From the NCBI RefSeq assembly GCF_036373705.1, contig NC_089853.1:6373905-6437904 (forward strand): DNA of 64,000 bases. Direction: 5' to 3'. Positions 12,380-24,385 of the stretch are shown here, piece after piece (the first letter of the stretch is position 1; every line of letters begins with the position of its first letter). The notes under the pieces were generated by a model. It searched no databases and was not told the origin of the DNA. It saw only the letters and a list, made by a program, of their open reading frames with translations. The translations under genes and the position numbers were made by a program. Origin of the DNA: Amia ocellicauda (Eukaryota > Chordata > Actinopteri > Amiiformes > Amiidae).

Positions 12380-12983
12380 TCTGTGCACTGCCTCGTCTCA
12401 TTCAGCTCATGTTCACAATGGGCAGCCTTAACATCACCGCCAGCTCACACCTTGCAGACAAAGGCTTACTGTGTCCCTCTGCAGCTCCTAGCTGGTCGAA
12501 TTACAGAACTGGGAGCTCAGATGGGAGGCCGACACTCGAGTCTCTGAGGGCCAGAGACAGAATCGGCTTGCAGGGGGGTCACAACCTGCCAAGTGATTGG
12601 CTTATACTGGAGTACATGTTCAGGGTCCCAAAACAAGACTGGAGAGCAGGCATGACTGGGCAGGGCAGTTGCAGCTTCCTGTTGTTTATGTTGAACACAT
12701 GCAGTTTCACAAAATGCTTGGAAACGAACCCCCCATATAATTGTTGAACAACTTGAGGGTGGCGGTTAAGGGTGCTGGTGTTGACAAACACATAACCACT
12801 GCATCACTGCCAAGCTCACATAGGAAAGGAATGAAATTAGGCTGTCTATCAAACACTCTCGTACCGACGACACCGGCCAGCAAGTGACAGTTCCTCATTG
12901 GCTGCTGCTGAACCAGGGCTGAGACCGAGACTGAGGCGGGAGAATCAGGAAGAGCACCAGTGATGTTGCTGTCAGATAATTAT

Positions 12984-13833
12984 TAGGGCTGTCAAAATTA
13001 ACGCGTTAATAACGCATTAACGAAAATGAATTTTAATGGCACTAATTTTATTAACGCGCGATTAATGCAGCGTGCATTTTGAGCCGTAGCCTAGCCCGTA
13101 GTTGGAGAAATGGAGATGCAGCCATAGCGAGCCATAATACAGGAAAGGATGCAGCAGCAAAAAGAAATGGAGAAAAAAGTTCTTCTGAACGGAAAATTCA
13201 TATACAAAATGATGTCTGATGGTCCTGTCGACAAGACAAATTGTCTGCATTTATTGTCGACGTGAATTGAGTTATCACCGCAGCACGTCCAGTTTAAAAT
13301 ATCACTTGATGGCGAAACATACAACCGATGCAGAGAGCTCTCCTCCCCCTTGCCAAACGCAGACCACACTAGATCATTTGCAGTGGAGACGGATGGACAA
13401 CTTCACAAGCAATAGACTCACCACAGTGATAACTAAATGGGTGGCTAAATAACTAAATGTAAACAGGCTTGTGTAAGCAAATTGCTCAGTGCAAAGAAAG
13501 AGAAGTAATGGGAACCTGTTATTTCTATGTTATTTTTTTCATGTGTCTAATAGACATGAATAAGTTATTTGAAAAACATCTATGACCTTTGAAACGTGTC
13601 TAGTCTTCATGCTCTATGTTGAGTATAGTTTCACTAATAATAACAATTTGCATAAAGCATCAATATTTGTCCATGCCCATGTTGATTAGAGTATTAAAAA
13701 CTTGAAAAGTATTAATTTAAGGTACATTTAGAACACATAAAAATGTGCGATTAAATTGCGATTAATCACGAGTTAACTCATGACAATCATGCAATTAATC
13801 GCGATTAAATATTTTAATCGATTGACAGCCCTA
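12984..13833 (+). mobile_element. Non-autonomous hAT transposon with a perfect 8-base target duplication
   Basis: The element starts TAGGGCTGTCAAAATTAACG and ends TTGACAGCCCTA, with the terminal TAGGGCTGTCAA inverted. ATAATTAT is duplicated on both sides (12976-12983 and 13834-13841), the 8-base duplication expected of hAT. The subterminal DNA is dense in TTAACGCG/CGATTAA motifs. A short open frame at 13219-13452 encodes a BED-type zinc finger (CIYC, then HLMAKH) followed by a linker; the RNase H-like catalytic core is missing, so the copy cannot move by itself. Confidence 0.92.
13219..13452 (+). pseudogene. BED zinc-finger fragment of a hAT transposase
   Basis: 77 codons from ATG. Residues 10-33 form the BED finger: C-x2-C, then a helix region ending H-x4-H. 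The rest (TTLDHLQWRRMDNFTSNRLT) resembles the linker of ZBED-type hAT transposases. It stops before any catalytic residue. It lies inside the 850-base hAT element. Confidence 0.75.
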
Positions 13834-13861
13834 ATAATTATTAATCAGTCCATAATTCGTT

Positions 13862-13940
13862 CATCATCAAAAAACAATTCCATCCAGTGCAGGGTCACGG
13901 TGTGCTGGGGCCGGACCCAGAGGGCTCAGGGCACAAGACA
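13862..13940 (+). repeat. Possible interspersed repeat fragment
   Basis: CATCCAGTGCAGGGTCACGG followed by a CTGGGGCCGGACCC-like stretch resembles a repeat often seen in fish genomes. Assigned by pattern only. Confidence 0.3.
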
Positions 13941-13997
13941 AGGTCCCAGAATGCAACAGCAGCCCACACACAGAAATGTCTTGCCCCAGGGAGGGCA

Positions 13998-14019
13998 GTG
14001 TGTGTGTGTGTGTGTGTGT
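13998..14019. repeat. (TG)n microsatellite
   Basis: Eleven TG units next to the SINE-like copy. Confidence 0.85.
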
Positions 14020-14020
14020 A

Positions 14021-14178
14021 GCGGAGGGTCGTGGGGTCAAACCCAGGTGGGGGACAGTGCTGTTGTACCCTTAAGCAAGGCACTGTACCCAGAATGCTCC
14101 AGTACAAACCTGTATAAATGGGTGATTATTTTTACATGCAATGTGATGTATTGTAACCATTATAAGTCACCATGGATA
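14021..14178 (+). repeat. SINE-like copy, plus orientation
   Basis: It has a tRNA B-box-like GGGGTCAAACCCAGG, a body with CCCTTAAGCAAGGCACTGTA and ATGCTCCAGTACAAACCTGT, and a tail with TATAAGTCACCATGGATA. The same body appears in reverse at 18001-18235, which shows it is an interspersed family. The tail matches the common fish ending GTCGCC(C/T)TGGATAAG. Confidence 0.65.
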
Positions 14179-17100
14179 TATTTGTCTATACAGGGTACTT
14201 CAGCCAATTAGAACTCCATTTTGAAAAAGTCCAGATGCCACAACGCTCAACTCACCGAGCACTAAGCATAACACAATAATGACACTTTGAAGCTTGCTTT
14301 GCCTAGTAAGGGCTGCCTGGATCTACGCTCAGAGCGACACAACCCACAGCTTGTCCACAACATTTTCACGTCAGGCTAGGGTTACCAACCGAAGAGGAGA
14401 TTAAGACTTTGGAAAGTGTGGGAAGTGTAACGGGGAAAAAAAAAATAAGAGTCCATGTTATTAAATTCTGGAAAGACACTACCCTGCCTTGTGGTGACAC
14501 TTTTTGTGTGTTATATTTCCATATTAATATTGGTTCCCAGAGCGCCACTGTTCTGCAGCCCACCCTAGACTGTGCCGAGTCTGTGCAATGTTTATGAGTG
14601 AGACAGCTCTAATGTGACAAACTTGTATATATATACATACACACACATATTCATACACACATAATTCTTATTTACACACGGACCAACCTTGTCTGTCACC
14701 AAGACAGCTAAGTACTCGACACCCTCCTCCTTCCTTCAACGGCTCCCGACGTCAACAAGTTAGCAACCCATACCAAACAGGGTGGTGGGAGGAACGGGCA
14801 GCACAGCTAGCGCCGCGTATTTCCCATGTTGCGGTCAGTCACAGTAAAAGGCTGTTACTCTACATTTACTCAAAGTTTTTTCACCATTGAGAAGGAGCAC
14901 AGGAACTACTACTTTGTTGAGGCCTTCATACTTTAACACAAAACTCTTGGCACTGTGTGTGGTACTTTCAGCCAGGGGGATGTTTTTTGCTTTAAGTCTG
15001 TCTTGAAGAGACAAGATCATTAAGCTTGTAAGGTGGGGGTTAAAAGAAAGACAGGAAAATGAATTAAAGGGACTTGAAAAAGTACGTACCTCTGTAAGTA
15101 TTCCCTTGTTTATTTGCTAGAGGCAGAGGTCCCTTGGCAGGCGAACATGAAATGAACAGCCCCCAGGAAGCCACGTTTGTACTTAACCCGCTCTTCTCCA
15201 AGGGGTAATAGCCAAGAATGCCAAGAAATGTAGATTAGAAAAACGTGTGTGTGTCCCGGTGTGGGCAGCGTCTGCGTCTGTGCAGTGACAGGGGTTCTGG
15301 TCTCTGAGCGTCTGCACGTCTGTCACGGCGGCCTGAAACAAGTCACCGCTTGTGGCTTAAGAGTGCGGTCTCCCTCTCTCAGAGCTCTGCCCTTGGTCCT
15401 GTGGAAGGGAGATGAAAAAGAGAGAGAGAGGTTACTATAGAGCATTCACACAGGTCTCACTCGAGCCTCTTCCTGTTCTTCTGTCTGTTCCACTTTGTAG
15501 ATAAGAACTTCTTCGCATAATCACAATCCTCAGCCTCTGCACAGCCCTCCTCAAAACATGGTTTTAGCTCGCTTTGTGAGGTTATTCTTACACCGTTAGC
15601 GATACAGTTGCACAGACGCTGTGGGGACTGTAAACCTCAGACTGCTCTTATCTGATGGTTGCATCAGCGCTGACATGTGGACGACTGCAAGGTCTCCCAT
15701 GCGCACCGAAATTCCTTTACTCTTTCAGTCCTGCAGCTGAGAAAACAATACCCTGAGGCTTGTTTCTGCAAATACAAAAATTATCAAGCCAAATACTGCA
15801 GAAATATAAAATGATCATTTAAAAATGGTCTCTCCCACAGCTGTGAAGAAAGATGATAAATCAGAGTTTTGCTACAGGTTGAGTATCTACACTACAGTGC
15901 CACATTACCTCATCACAGAACTGCCACAATTTAGTCACAGGATGGAAATTGTCAGTCATGTGGGCTGTCAGGTTTTCAATAGAACAGAAATTTTGCCAGA
16001 ATATTTTGGGGAGTTATTCTTTAACAAATTGTTTAACAAAGTTATTTCCAAATTCTGTCCTTCTGATTTTGTACATTAGAGGAATGGGAATGAAAGGGAA
16101 GGGGGGGTTTGATCACATGACAGCACCTCCACTATGTCATGCCAAGCGGCTCTTGCCAACCTCTACCCGGCGCACTGCGGACTAGAGTCCACGCTTCAGG
16201 GCCGAATGGCTTCCTGAGACCGAGTCCCTGTACTTCTCCTTTATTGTCTTTAGTTAAACAAGGATTGAGGGGACCTGGCAGTCTGAATCACGCTGGTTAT
16301 GACGAATGTACAGATGTTGCACTGTTTATTTTGGAAACGGCACGCACACACACACACGCACACGCACATGCACAGACAGCAGGATTAATAAAATGTGTTA
16401 CATGGGATTAATAGCACCAACTAACATCTTATTTTAGTTTTGAGGGGGACGACGACACTGCAGAACACTTGCCTATACAATCATGTAGTGTATATTCTGC
16501 TGGGAAAGGAAAGCCTGGTTTCAAACAAACAGGTTGACTGTTTTTAAAAGCCCAAATGTTTTAAATATGCATCATAAAAGAAAGGACACAAGTATAACAC
16601 AGCTGAAAAATCCAATTGCGGTGATTAGGAGACCACATCCCAATTAGCAATGCGCAAAGCATCGCCTCCAAAGCCTTGCTTAATAGCCCTCAAACAACAG
16701 GATTTATTCAACAAGTGAGACTGACCTACAGTAACCCTGAGCCCCAGCTCACTGCAAGTCCAATGTTCTGTACAGCTTATCTGTCTGCAATTACCTTTGT
16801 ACGGCAGATCTACATGTTGAGATTTTAACTGCTTTTTTCTCACTACCTATTTTATGATCAGACATATATTTATACCTTAATACCCTAACTGACCAGACAC
16901 ACTATCGCCTTACTGCTCACAGGTCCTGAAAGTGCGTTTCCTTAACAAAACCAAATGAAAGACAAACGCACCCTTGCACAAAATAAAATTAAAGAAGAAA
17001 TGTCCCATTGTCAATCTGTCCTCGCAATTCCTGCTGCAGCCCCCAACACACACACACGCACGGTCTCACTTTAAAACTCCCCGTCATCCTTGTGCAGGGA

Positions 17101-18000
17101 GCGAGAGGCTTGTTAAGTCCAGGTGCAGTTTGGCAGTCCAGCTGTGCGGCCCTGGAACACCCAAGGGCACTTTTAAACTGAACAAGGGCAAAACAACATT
17201 GGCCACTAGAGCCCAATGCTACAAAATTAGCAATGATGCCAGTATATTTAGAGCCCGTTGTTCTGCACCTCACCAGGAAGCCCCTCAAGAAGCACAGATG
17301 GGAAAGGGGCAACAGGGCAGATGGATGGATGGATGAGAGGAAACACCACAATTTAGACTATTAGATCCGCTCCAGGAACCTCTTGTCAACAGCCCAGATT
17401 ATCTTCATTACAGGTACAGACACTCACACTAATTAAATAACTAATCAGAGTAAATGTCTCAAGCCACTAGGGCCAGCATTAATTGGCTTTAACCCTAGTT
17501 TTACCAAACCTCTGTATGCAAAATAAAATTCCCTGCCAAGGGCCCAAGGGTTAAATAAATACACTCTGAATCAATGCAGCTGCCAGCATTGGACAATTCT
17601 GGACCCATAACCGGCCGCTTGTCAGGTGTGACCACCCTGCTCCCCACCGTGCAGGGTACGCTGACGTGCTTTCACTTCTCCAGCCGTCCGCAAAGTGAAA
17701 GTTAATGGAAAAGAGGTCTTGCTCTGAGACCCGATACCCGTGGCTTTTTTTTTTATACACCGGGACAAGAACCCGGGACACGTTGCAAGTGGCACGTTGT
17801 CCACATCACAAAATACGTCCCAGTAATGTGGCCAACGTGCAACTTGCACTTAACGACTCCTGACTTGGAGAGCAGCGAGGGAGCAAGCGGACACACAACT
17901 TTAAGAAAGGCTGGTGCAGTATATACTGATCTAGAGATGCACCAGTAACTTAGGTAGTTTTAATTAAAGATCTTCTCACACTTTCATTATCATAATATTT

Positions 18001-18235
18001 ATTTGCAGACACCCTTATCCAGAGTGATTTACAATTGTTACAATATCCCATTATGTTGTACATACAATTACCCATTAATTATACAGCTGGGTTTGCACTG
18101 GAGCGATCTCAGTACAGAACCTTGCTCAAGGGTGCTACAGCAGTGTTCCCCACATGGGACTGAAGACACAACCCTCCACTCCAGAGTCCGGGCCCTGACA
18201 GCACACTGCTGTCCCTGTGAGCATGTAGTGGACAA
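18001..18235 (-). repeat. SINE-like copy, minus orientation
   Basis: Reading on the plus strand it opens with GCAGACACCCTTATCCAGAG and contains ACCTTGCTCAAGGGTGCTAC, the reverse complement of the body at 14021-14178. It is the longer of the two copies. Confidence 0.65.
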
Positions 18236-20420
18236 CAGTGTCTTACACAGTGACTAGAGCCCCTCAATTTCACACCAACACGTACCCGTGGGCAGAATGA
18301 CCAAATCTCAGGTCAGAATTACACTGAAGCAAGAGACAAGTATCTTTTCTGTCAGAAACGAAGCAACAGGAAGTAAGCATACATTCTGGTTTTGGCGTTA
18401 ATACATCTACTAAAGGATCTGAAAACCCATGGCACTGAAAGGAAGCAACAGCACAATGTGTATGACCAGTCACAATGTTATTTGTAACAAAGCCCCACAT
18501 AGTGATATGAAACCACCCTTGTAGGTTGAATTAGGACAAAAAAAAAATGTTTCCCTCCCCGAAGCAGTTACCTTGTTTAGTAATCAAGTAGTGCACTTGG
18601 TTGCATATTGCATCCAAATATAAACATCTCGATACACACCTTTCTTGTTTAACGTGAATGACTAAATTGGGTCTATCTACCCAAACAGCCTGGTGTTGTT
18701 TTTCACAATGAAGACCTACATTTTGACTGTCAGTCCCAGGGTTGTGCGGTTCAATCATACCCTGAGGGCTGCAAGAATGGCAATGTTTTCACACAACAGC
18801 ATCTGCCACGATGAGAACCCATTGCTTTTCTTGGCAGCCAGACAGGCAGGTACAGTAACCAGAGACAGACAATCCTGCCAAAAATTGTGTCTCTTAATAA
18901 AATGCCAGCTGCCACATCAGTTTCCACCCACTGCGGAAATCCCGTGAAGTGTCCCTCAAGTGAAGAAGATTGCCTGACTTACCACAGCCAGTGGGCTGGT
19001 AATAATCCACATTGCTAGGATCACAATTCATATGAAAAACTGACTGCATGCATATAAATAAGATCCATAAGCTGTATAACAAAAAATACAAAATATGGAT
19101 ACAGACTTAGATATTAAAATAAAAGACTAGACAAATGCACTGTATGTTGTATATTTATTTTGATATGGTGATATTATCTACAGACTTAATTCAGTATTTG
19201 AAGCTGATCAATAAAACTCTTGTTTTACATGTAAGACAGCAGACGCAGAAAACGGTGCAGGTCCACGTTTGGAAAGTCTGATAAAATATCAAATACAATG
19301 TGTTCAACCTTCCTGCAGTGCCTGTCCCTTCTCCCCCAGTCACAAGAATGAATTATTGATTTGAGCATCATCGACAGATAGATAGATAAGAGTTTTGTTC
19401 ACACTCATTAATCCCAGAGAATAAATAGGCCACAACAACAAAGACATTAAAAGAACGGTGGAGACAAACCCGAGCAATTAATCAATTAGTCATCCGATCC
19501 TCCCTGGACACTGACCGACACACCTGACCGGCAAAGTGGACACGACACTACCCAGCAGTGCATCCTGTTATATATGAGAGAGACAGCCCGGAGCCTATGA
19601 TCACACGACTTGAGGACAGGTCACAACAAGACCTGCCCCCACCCTTCAGATATAGGAAGATCTGTGCTGCTCTTTCTGTGCGAGAGTGGGAATGCAAAAA
19701 CCAGAACACATGGGTCTATGTGGATACAAGTAAAACCAGTTTAGACGGTTTAAAGGTCGCATTTTAAAACAAGAAGCAGCTGACTGTCCCACTTTGACAC
19801 CCGTACTGTCAGCCGCCACAACCACGGCCGGGCTTCACTGGTCGTTATCCCTGCTACCGGCTCGGACCCGTGTTGTTGCTGTGTGCGAGCGTGTGCTGGC
19901 CATGTGTGTACTCCAAAGGAAGCGCCATCCCACACCCGGCCCTGGGTGTCAACACCTGGGTGGGAGCCGGAGCTGGAGCCGGCTGTCTTTCGCCAAGCGT
20001 GCAAATCCGGGAAACGAGCGCAAGCGCCCGCCCCGCGCTGCGCACGTCCTGCTCAAGTGTAAACACGAAGCCCCCGGTAATCACGCAGATACAACACACG
20101 CAAAACCCGCATCTGCAAGCCGGGGCACCGAGCCGATCGGCAGCTCCCGCACCGGAGGAGGAAGAGGAGCCCGACAGGAGCAGCCGGATTAGCGTCTCTA
20201 CCTGTTTCTCCAGGAACTCCTCTTCAGCACGAAGCGCCCGTCACGCCGCGGCCTCGTCCAGGCATGTGTCCCGGGGGGAAATAAAGCGCAGGGCCCGCTG
20301 TTTGTGGGGAAAGAAATGGGAATTAAAAGTACTGAGGCTGCGATGGAGTGATGTCATGCGAGAACAGACAGGCAGCGGCGCAACAGGTCACATGCTTCCT
20401 CCCGTTCCGGCCTCTGCGCC

Positions 20421-20468
20421 GCCGTGCGTTGCGTGATGACGCCGTGCGTTGCGTGATGACGCCGTGCG
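20421..20468. repeat. 20-base tandem repeat in CpG promoter
   Basis: Two identical 20-base units, GCCGTGCGTTGCGTGATGAC, plus a partial third. Each unit-unit junction makes a TGACG ATF/CREB-type half-site. Confidence 0.85.
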
Positions 20469-20472
20469 GTGG

Positions 20473-20484
20473 TGCGCATGCGCA
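20473..20484. promoter_or_regulatory. NRF1-type site
   Basis: TGCGCATGCGCA is a perfect palindromic match to the NRF1 consensus, typical of CpG promoters. Confidence 0.55.
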
Positions 20485-20700
20485 GGTGGGCGCAGCGCAA
20501 ACGTGCTGGGAAGAAGGCCCGCCCGCAGGAGAGTGCAGCGCGTTGCCTCCGCCAATGAGGTCGCCGGGATTGTGCAGATCTGCGCAGAACTGCGGACAAT
20601 TGCGCCGCATAACGTGAGCGGTCAGCAACACCACCGCCCGTTTGCAGCGAGTCACGGTTTCGTCCTGCCCTGGAGGCGGGTGTAGTTATGGCCGCAATCA

Positions 20701-21700
20701 TTCAATTCACGATTAGCTCTTACGGTCGCCTGCGCACGGTGGGGCCTGGATTCATTGGGCGTTATTTCGTAGTGGATCGTTATTGTGTTTTATATGTCAC
20801 ACACGACCCTCACAAACCAGTTCACTGATGCATTTGGCTCTTATACTAAGACATATAATAAGCCAATGTACTACATTCAAAGTATAATAATATACAATGC
20901 AAGGCTCATATACAATTATTAAATAGGCTTTCCTGCATTTAGAAAATATGGATTTCGGGTTAAATTAGAGCAGATTGAGTTAGCATTGCATTTATTTAGG
21001 GCCAAGACACAATTCTCGTTTGTAACTGGCTCATCCCCAACATGACTGTCCCATAAACACAGGAAACTGAATCATAATTTACGATTCACGATCAATAATT
21101 ACAAAAATAAATAAATGTATGTAATTCATAAATAAGCATGCAAAAAGCCAACATAAACAAAAATACAAATAACATAAAAATCAGTATTGCAAATAATTAA
21201 AAACACGACAACAGTAGGTTATGTGTGTGTGTGGTTTATTATTACATTGTGTTGCGTTTTGAGGATATAGCAGGACACTGTTTTCATACTTTCCGTTTAC
21301 AGTCATGTTTGCAAGGTCATCAGAGCTCTTCCAGCAAGGCAAGTGGGGGCAAAGTTTATATTGCATCTGCTACACTGCGGGAGAAACACTGTACACGTCA
21401 CATGCCTCACTATAGGACAATAAATACACATAGATGTGAAAACATAATGACAGATCTAACTGCACCAATTTTACTATAGTAAAGTATTGTTGGTTGAATT
21501 AAAACCAGTTTAATTATGTATTCCTATATTTATTTTATATTACCAAATGCGCCTATGACTGGCATTAAAATTGGTTATCGGAGATAAAGACTAGATATCT
21601 TCCCAGGCAGTGTCTGTGTAGACAAGGAGATTAGAAATGTGCATGTTCAAAAAGACAAGAAAGAAAGTGAATTGCTTACAAATCAGATCGCTGCGCTTTT
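20701..21700. other. Intergenic spacer between nr1h3 and the THAP gene
   Basis: The spacer is AT-rich with no supportable exon or repeat family. The two genes are head to head, with their putative starts about 1.1-1.5 kb apart. Confidence 0.5.
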
Positions 21701-21845
21701 GTTTCTTGTCAGCCTACGTCACAAACACCCCCCTGCCCGCACGCACAGGCTGCGCTCCGCGGTCCCGCCGCTAGAGGGATATAACCTGCGTCTGGCCGGC
21801 AGCTCGCTGTGTGCGACGCAACGTGGGAGAGACACTGCTGCAGAT

Positions 21846-21853
21846 GCCATTTT
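21846..21853 (-). promoter_or_regulatory. YY1-type site at the THAP gene start
   Basis: GCCATTTT is the complement of the YY1 core AAAATGGC. It lies about 70 bases before the ATG in GC-rich DNA, a usual place for YY1 in TATA-less promoters. Confidence 0.4.
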
Positions 21854-21921
21854 GTAGTTGGCAAAACCAGAAAAACAAAGCAACGCTGGAGATCTTCGCG
21901 TTTGAACACTAATCGTCGACC

Positions 21922-24385
21922 ATGCCCGTGTCCTGTGCTGCTGTAGGGTGCACCAATCGGTTTGTTAAAGGATCGGCCATAAGGTTTTACAGGTAGGTGA
22001 GTCCTGGCTGCTTGTGGCACGTCGGGGCTGTTTGTTCGCTGCGGGCTCGTTGCGTGTCGGCTCTGGTTTCCTGTGCAGCTCTTGCAGCTCTTGCAGCCGC
22101 CCGTGCGCTGCCTCTGCGCAGGCCCGCACTCTGCACGTGCTCTGCGGGGCTGCACCGCAGGCTCCATCAAATGCACCCAATTCCAGAGAGAGCAACCCCC
22201 CACTCACCCCTGAGAGGGACTGCTAGTCTGCATAGATGTGTGTCTCTTATCTCAGGTTCCACTGTGATGCTGTGGGTCTCCACCTCCTCAAAATCGTCAT
22301 GTTTCTGTTGTGTCAGTGAAAAAAGCTTTGAAGCTCCATCTTGAGGCATCAGCTTTTTGTTTCATGTGTAGCAGTTGTGCTATATGCTAACTCCTTGTTT
22401 GCATGTCATGTCACATTTACTTGGTTTATTTGCAGCTGATCCATCTGTTATTGGTCAAGTTTAAAAAATGATTAAAAAAACCCATTCCTTCTCATTAGGT
22501 TTTCCCAGAGGAATAATATTGCTATTACAGGAATAATAGGCACAAAACAAAACCGGTGGAATAGACAATAAATCTAAAGCTTTTGTCTCAACAAAAGTAG
22601 GTTAAGAAAAACCAGCAAAAGCTGCCACAGTCTACTATACCTTTCGAAATGAAACCGAAAAATGTCTCTTCTCTCCGTGGGACACTGTTAAGGGAACACC
22701 ACCGTACTCGCATTGTGCAATAGTGTTATGTAGTGTTTGTGTATAATAATGCCAAATGACAGATATCTTGTTCTGCTAAGTTGTTGGTCCTGATATTAAA
22801 AAAAAAACAAACATTAAGAACAGCTGTGATTTGCAGTTCGCCCTGCTGGGCTCGTTTGTCTTTGCACTTGGTGACCCGAGCCGTAGCTTTATGTATGTGT
22901 TGGTTTTCAGAGTCTTTCTGACGAGGTCCAAGCTCGGGATCTTTGACATCAAATGGCCCTTTAAACAAAAATGTGATCTTACAGTCGATCTGTCAGTGAA
23001 TTGGTTTCGCCCCGGAATCGTCGCACACGCATCGATAAAGGATGCGTTTCTAGACCTGACAAAAATCCACATGTACATTTTAAATACATTTATTTAAACA
23101 GAGTGTGAAATGGTGCTCAGAAGACTAGCACTCTATACAACATCCAAACACAAACACCGTGTCCTTTATCCACAGCAGTGCATTACAGTTCCAGATACAC
23201 CGCATCCTGAGAAATTTATGGTGATGCGATAATTGTTAATATAAAATTACAGAAATAGCTATTTTTGAACATTGTCATAATATTTTTTTTGTTTGTTTAT
23301 TTGTTTACCATTAGGGTAAGCATCCCTTTTCCTAATTACAATTCAGCATACCCTGCGAAGAGACAAATATTCACTTCATATTATTAACAAACAAAATATT
23401 AAAAGCAAACTTTTTTGGCTGGAGGCTTTTGGGCTTTTCGTGACGAATCCATTTTGTGCACTTGTTGTCTTTGTCACGCAGGTTTCCTATCAGTAAACCA
23501 CAGCTAGCTGCTCAATGGGTCCAGAATCTGGGTCGCAAACTCTTCACCCCCACCTCTAACACTTGTTTGTGTTCGGAGCACTTCCTCCCAGACTGTTTCA
23601 GAGACTACAGCGGCAGACAGTTTTTGAGGGAAGATGCCGTTCCTACCATTTTCGGAGCCCCTCCGCACCCTGAACCCGACGCACCCAAGGTTAGAGAACA
23701 TGAGTCAATTTGTTCCTCGACCGAAAGAGACAGAAACGGATGGAAGGGTATTAACGAGCAGTCGAGTCGTTAGTGGTGCCCAGTTTATGAGGTTACTTTA
23801 AAGGTCTAAGGTTGAATGTAAAGAGGATCTGTGCTGTGACGTAGGCCCAGTCCAACGACTCGGTTATTCCCACATACCTGTCTGTTTATCATTTGGTGAG
23901 ATGGTTGCATCATAAATATTAATTAATATTAAAAATATATAATTAATTTTTTTTAAATGATATTGAAAGGCAAAACCACCAATGACAGTAACTGATTACT
24001 AATATTGAAGACCTGACCACCCCCCTCCCAGAAAAATAAATTAATAAAAATGCCTTTTCAGATTGAATCGAGAAAAACACGAGGGGGGATAAACTCGAAA
24101 GATCAACGCAAGATGAGAAACATGCATTACGCCACGCTGTCGGAGCAAGAAAAGGCACAAGAGCGAGAGAGAGCCAAGCTACGGCAGAGAAGCAGAAGAC
24201 AGAAACTGAAAGAGGCGGCCACGGGGAGTTACAAGGTAAATACAATCACCTTTTTGTTTGTATGCAAATACGTATTTAAAATTCACATTATGAAGATGTG
24301 GTCAGTCGTGACCTTCACCCATGTTCCGCAGTGCAGCTGGATCGAGCTGTGGAGCGGGGAGTTCGAGGTGGCGTGTTACTGCTGA
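21922..24385 (+). CDS. THAP-domain zinc-finger protein, four coding exons
   Basis: Exons 21922-21992, 23482-23689, 24062-24235 and 24332-24385 join in frame (507 bases, 168 aa). Residues 1-~85 form a THAP domain: MPVSCAAVGC start with C5 and C10, conserved RF(P) after the first exon, W35, the CSEHF motif, and the closing AVPTIF, i.e. the C2CH zinc ligands and the AVPTIF box. THAP domains bind DNA in a sequence-specific way. Residues 94-151 are highly basic and charged (RERERAKLRQRSRRQKLKEA), likely a helix and nuclear signal. The last exon adds CSWIELWSGEFEVACYC. The paralogue is not identified. The last intron is 96 bases and open in frame, so a retained form would insert 32 residues. Confidence 0.8.

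Larger units (their letters stand above)
9928..20201 (-). other. nr1h3: nr1h3 intron 1 (inferred): repeats, no gene
   Basis: About 10.3 kb between the start exon and the inferred first exon. It holds a hAT element, two SINE-type copies in opposite orientation, a GA run (12342-12375), a TG run (13998-14019) and AT-rich DNA. All open frames are short and without recognisable domains except the transposon zinc finger. Confidence 0.5.
20202..20700 (-). promoter_or_regulatory. nr1h3: Probable nr1h3 first exon and CpG promoter
   Basis: The region is rich in CpG. On the minus strand a plausible donor (GAGAAACAG|gtagag) ends a non-coding exon at 20202. Upstream lie an NRF1-type palindrome (20473-20484) and a 20-base tandem repeat carrying TGACG half-sites (20421-20468). 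No TATA box is seen. Exon 1 is inferred from the donor and the CpG island only. Confidence 0.45.

Noticed and set aside
20348-20701. Several frames of 78-115 codons on both strands near 20.4 kb
   Set aside because: They come from CpG-island composition; no homology or splice continuity.
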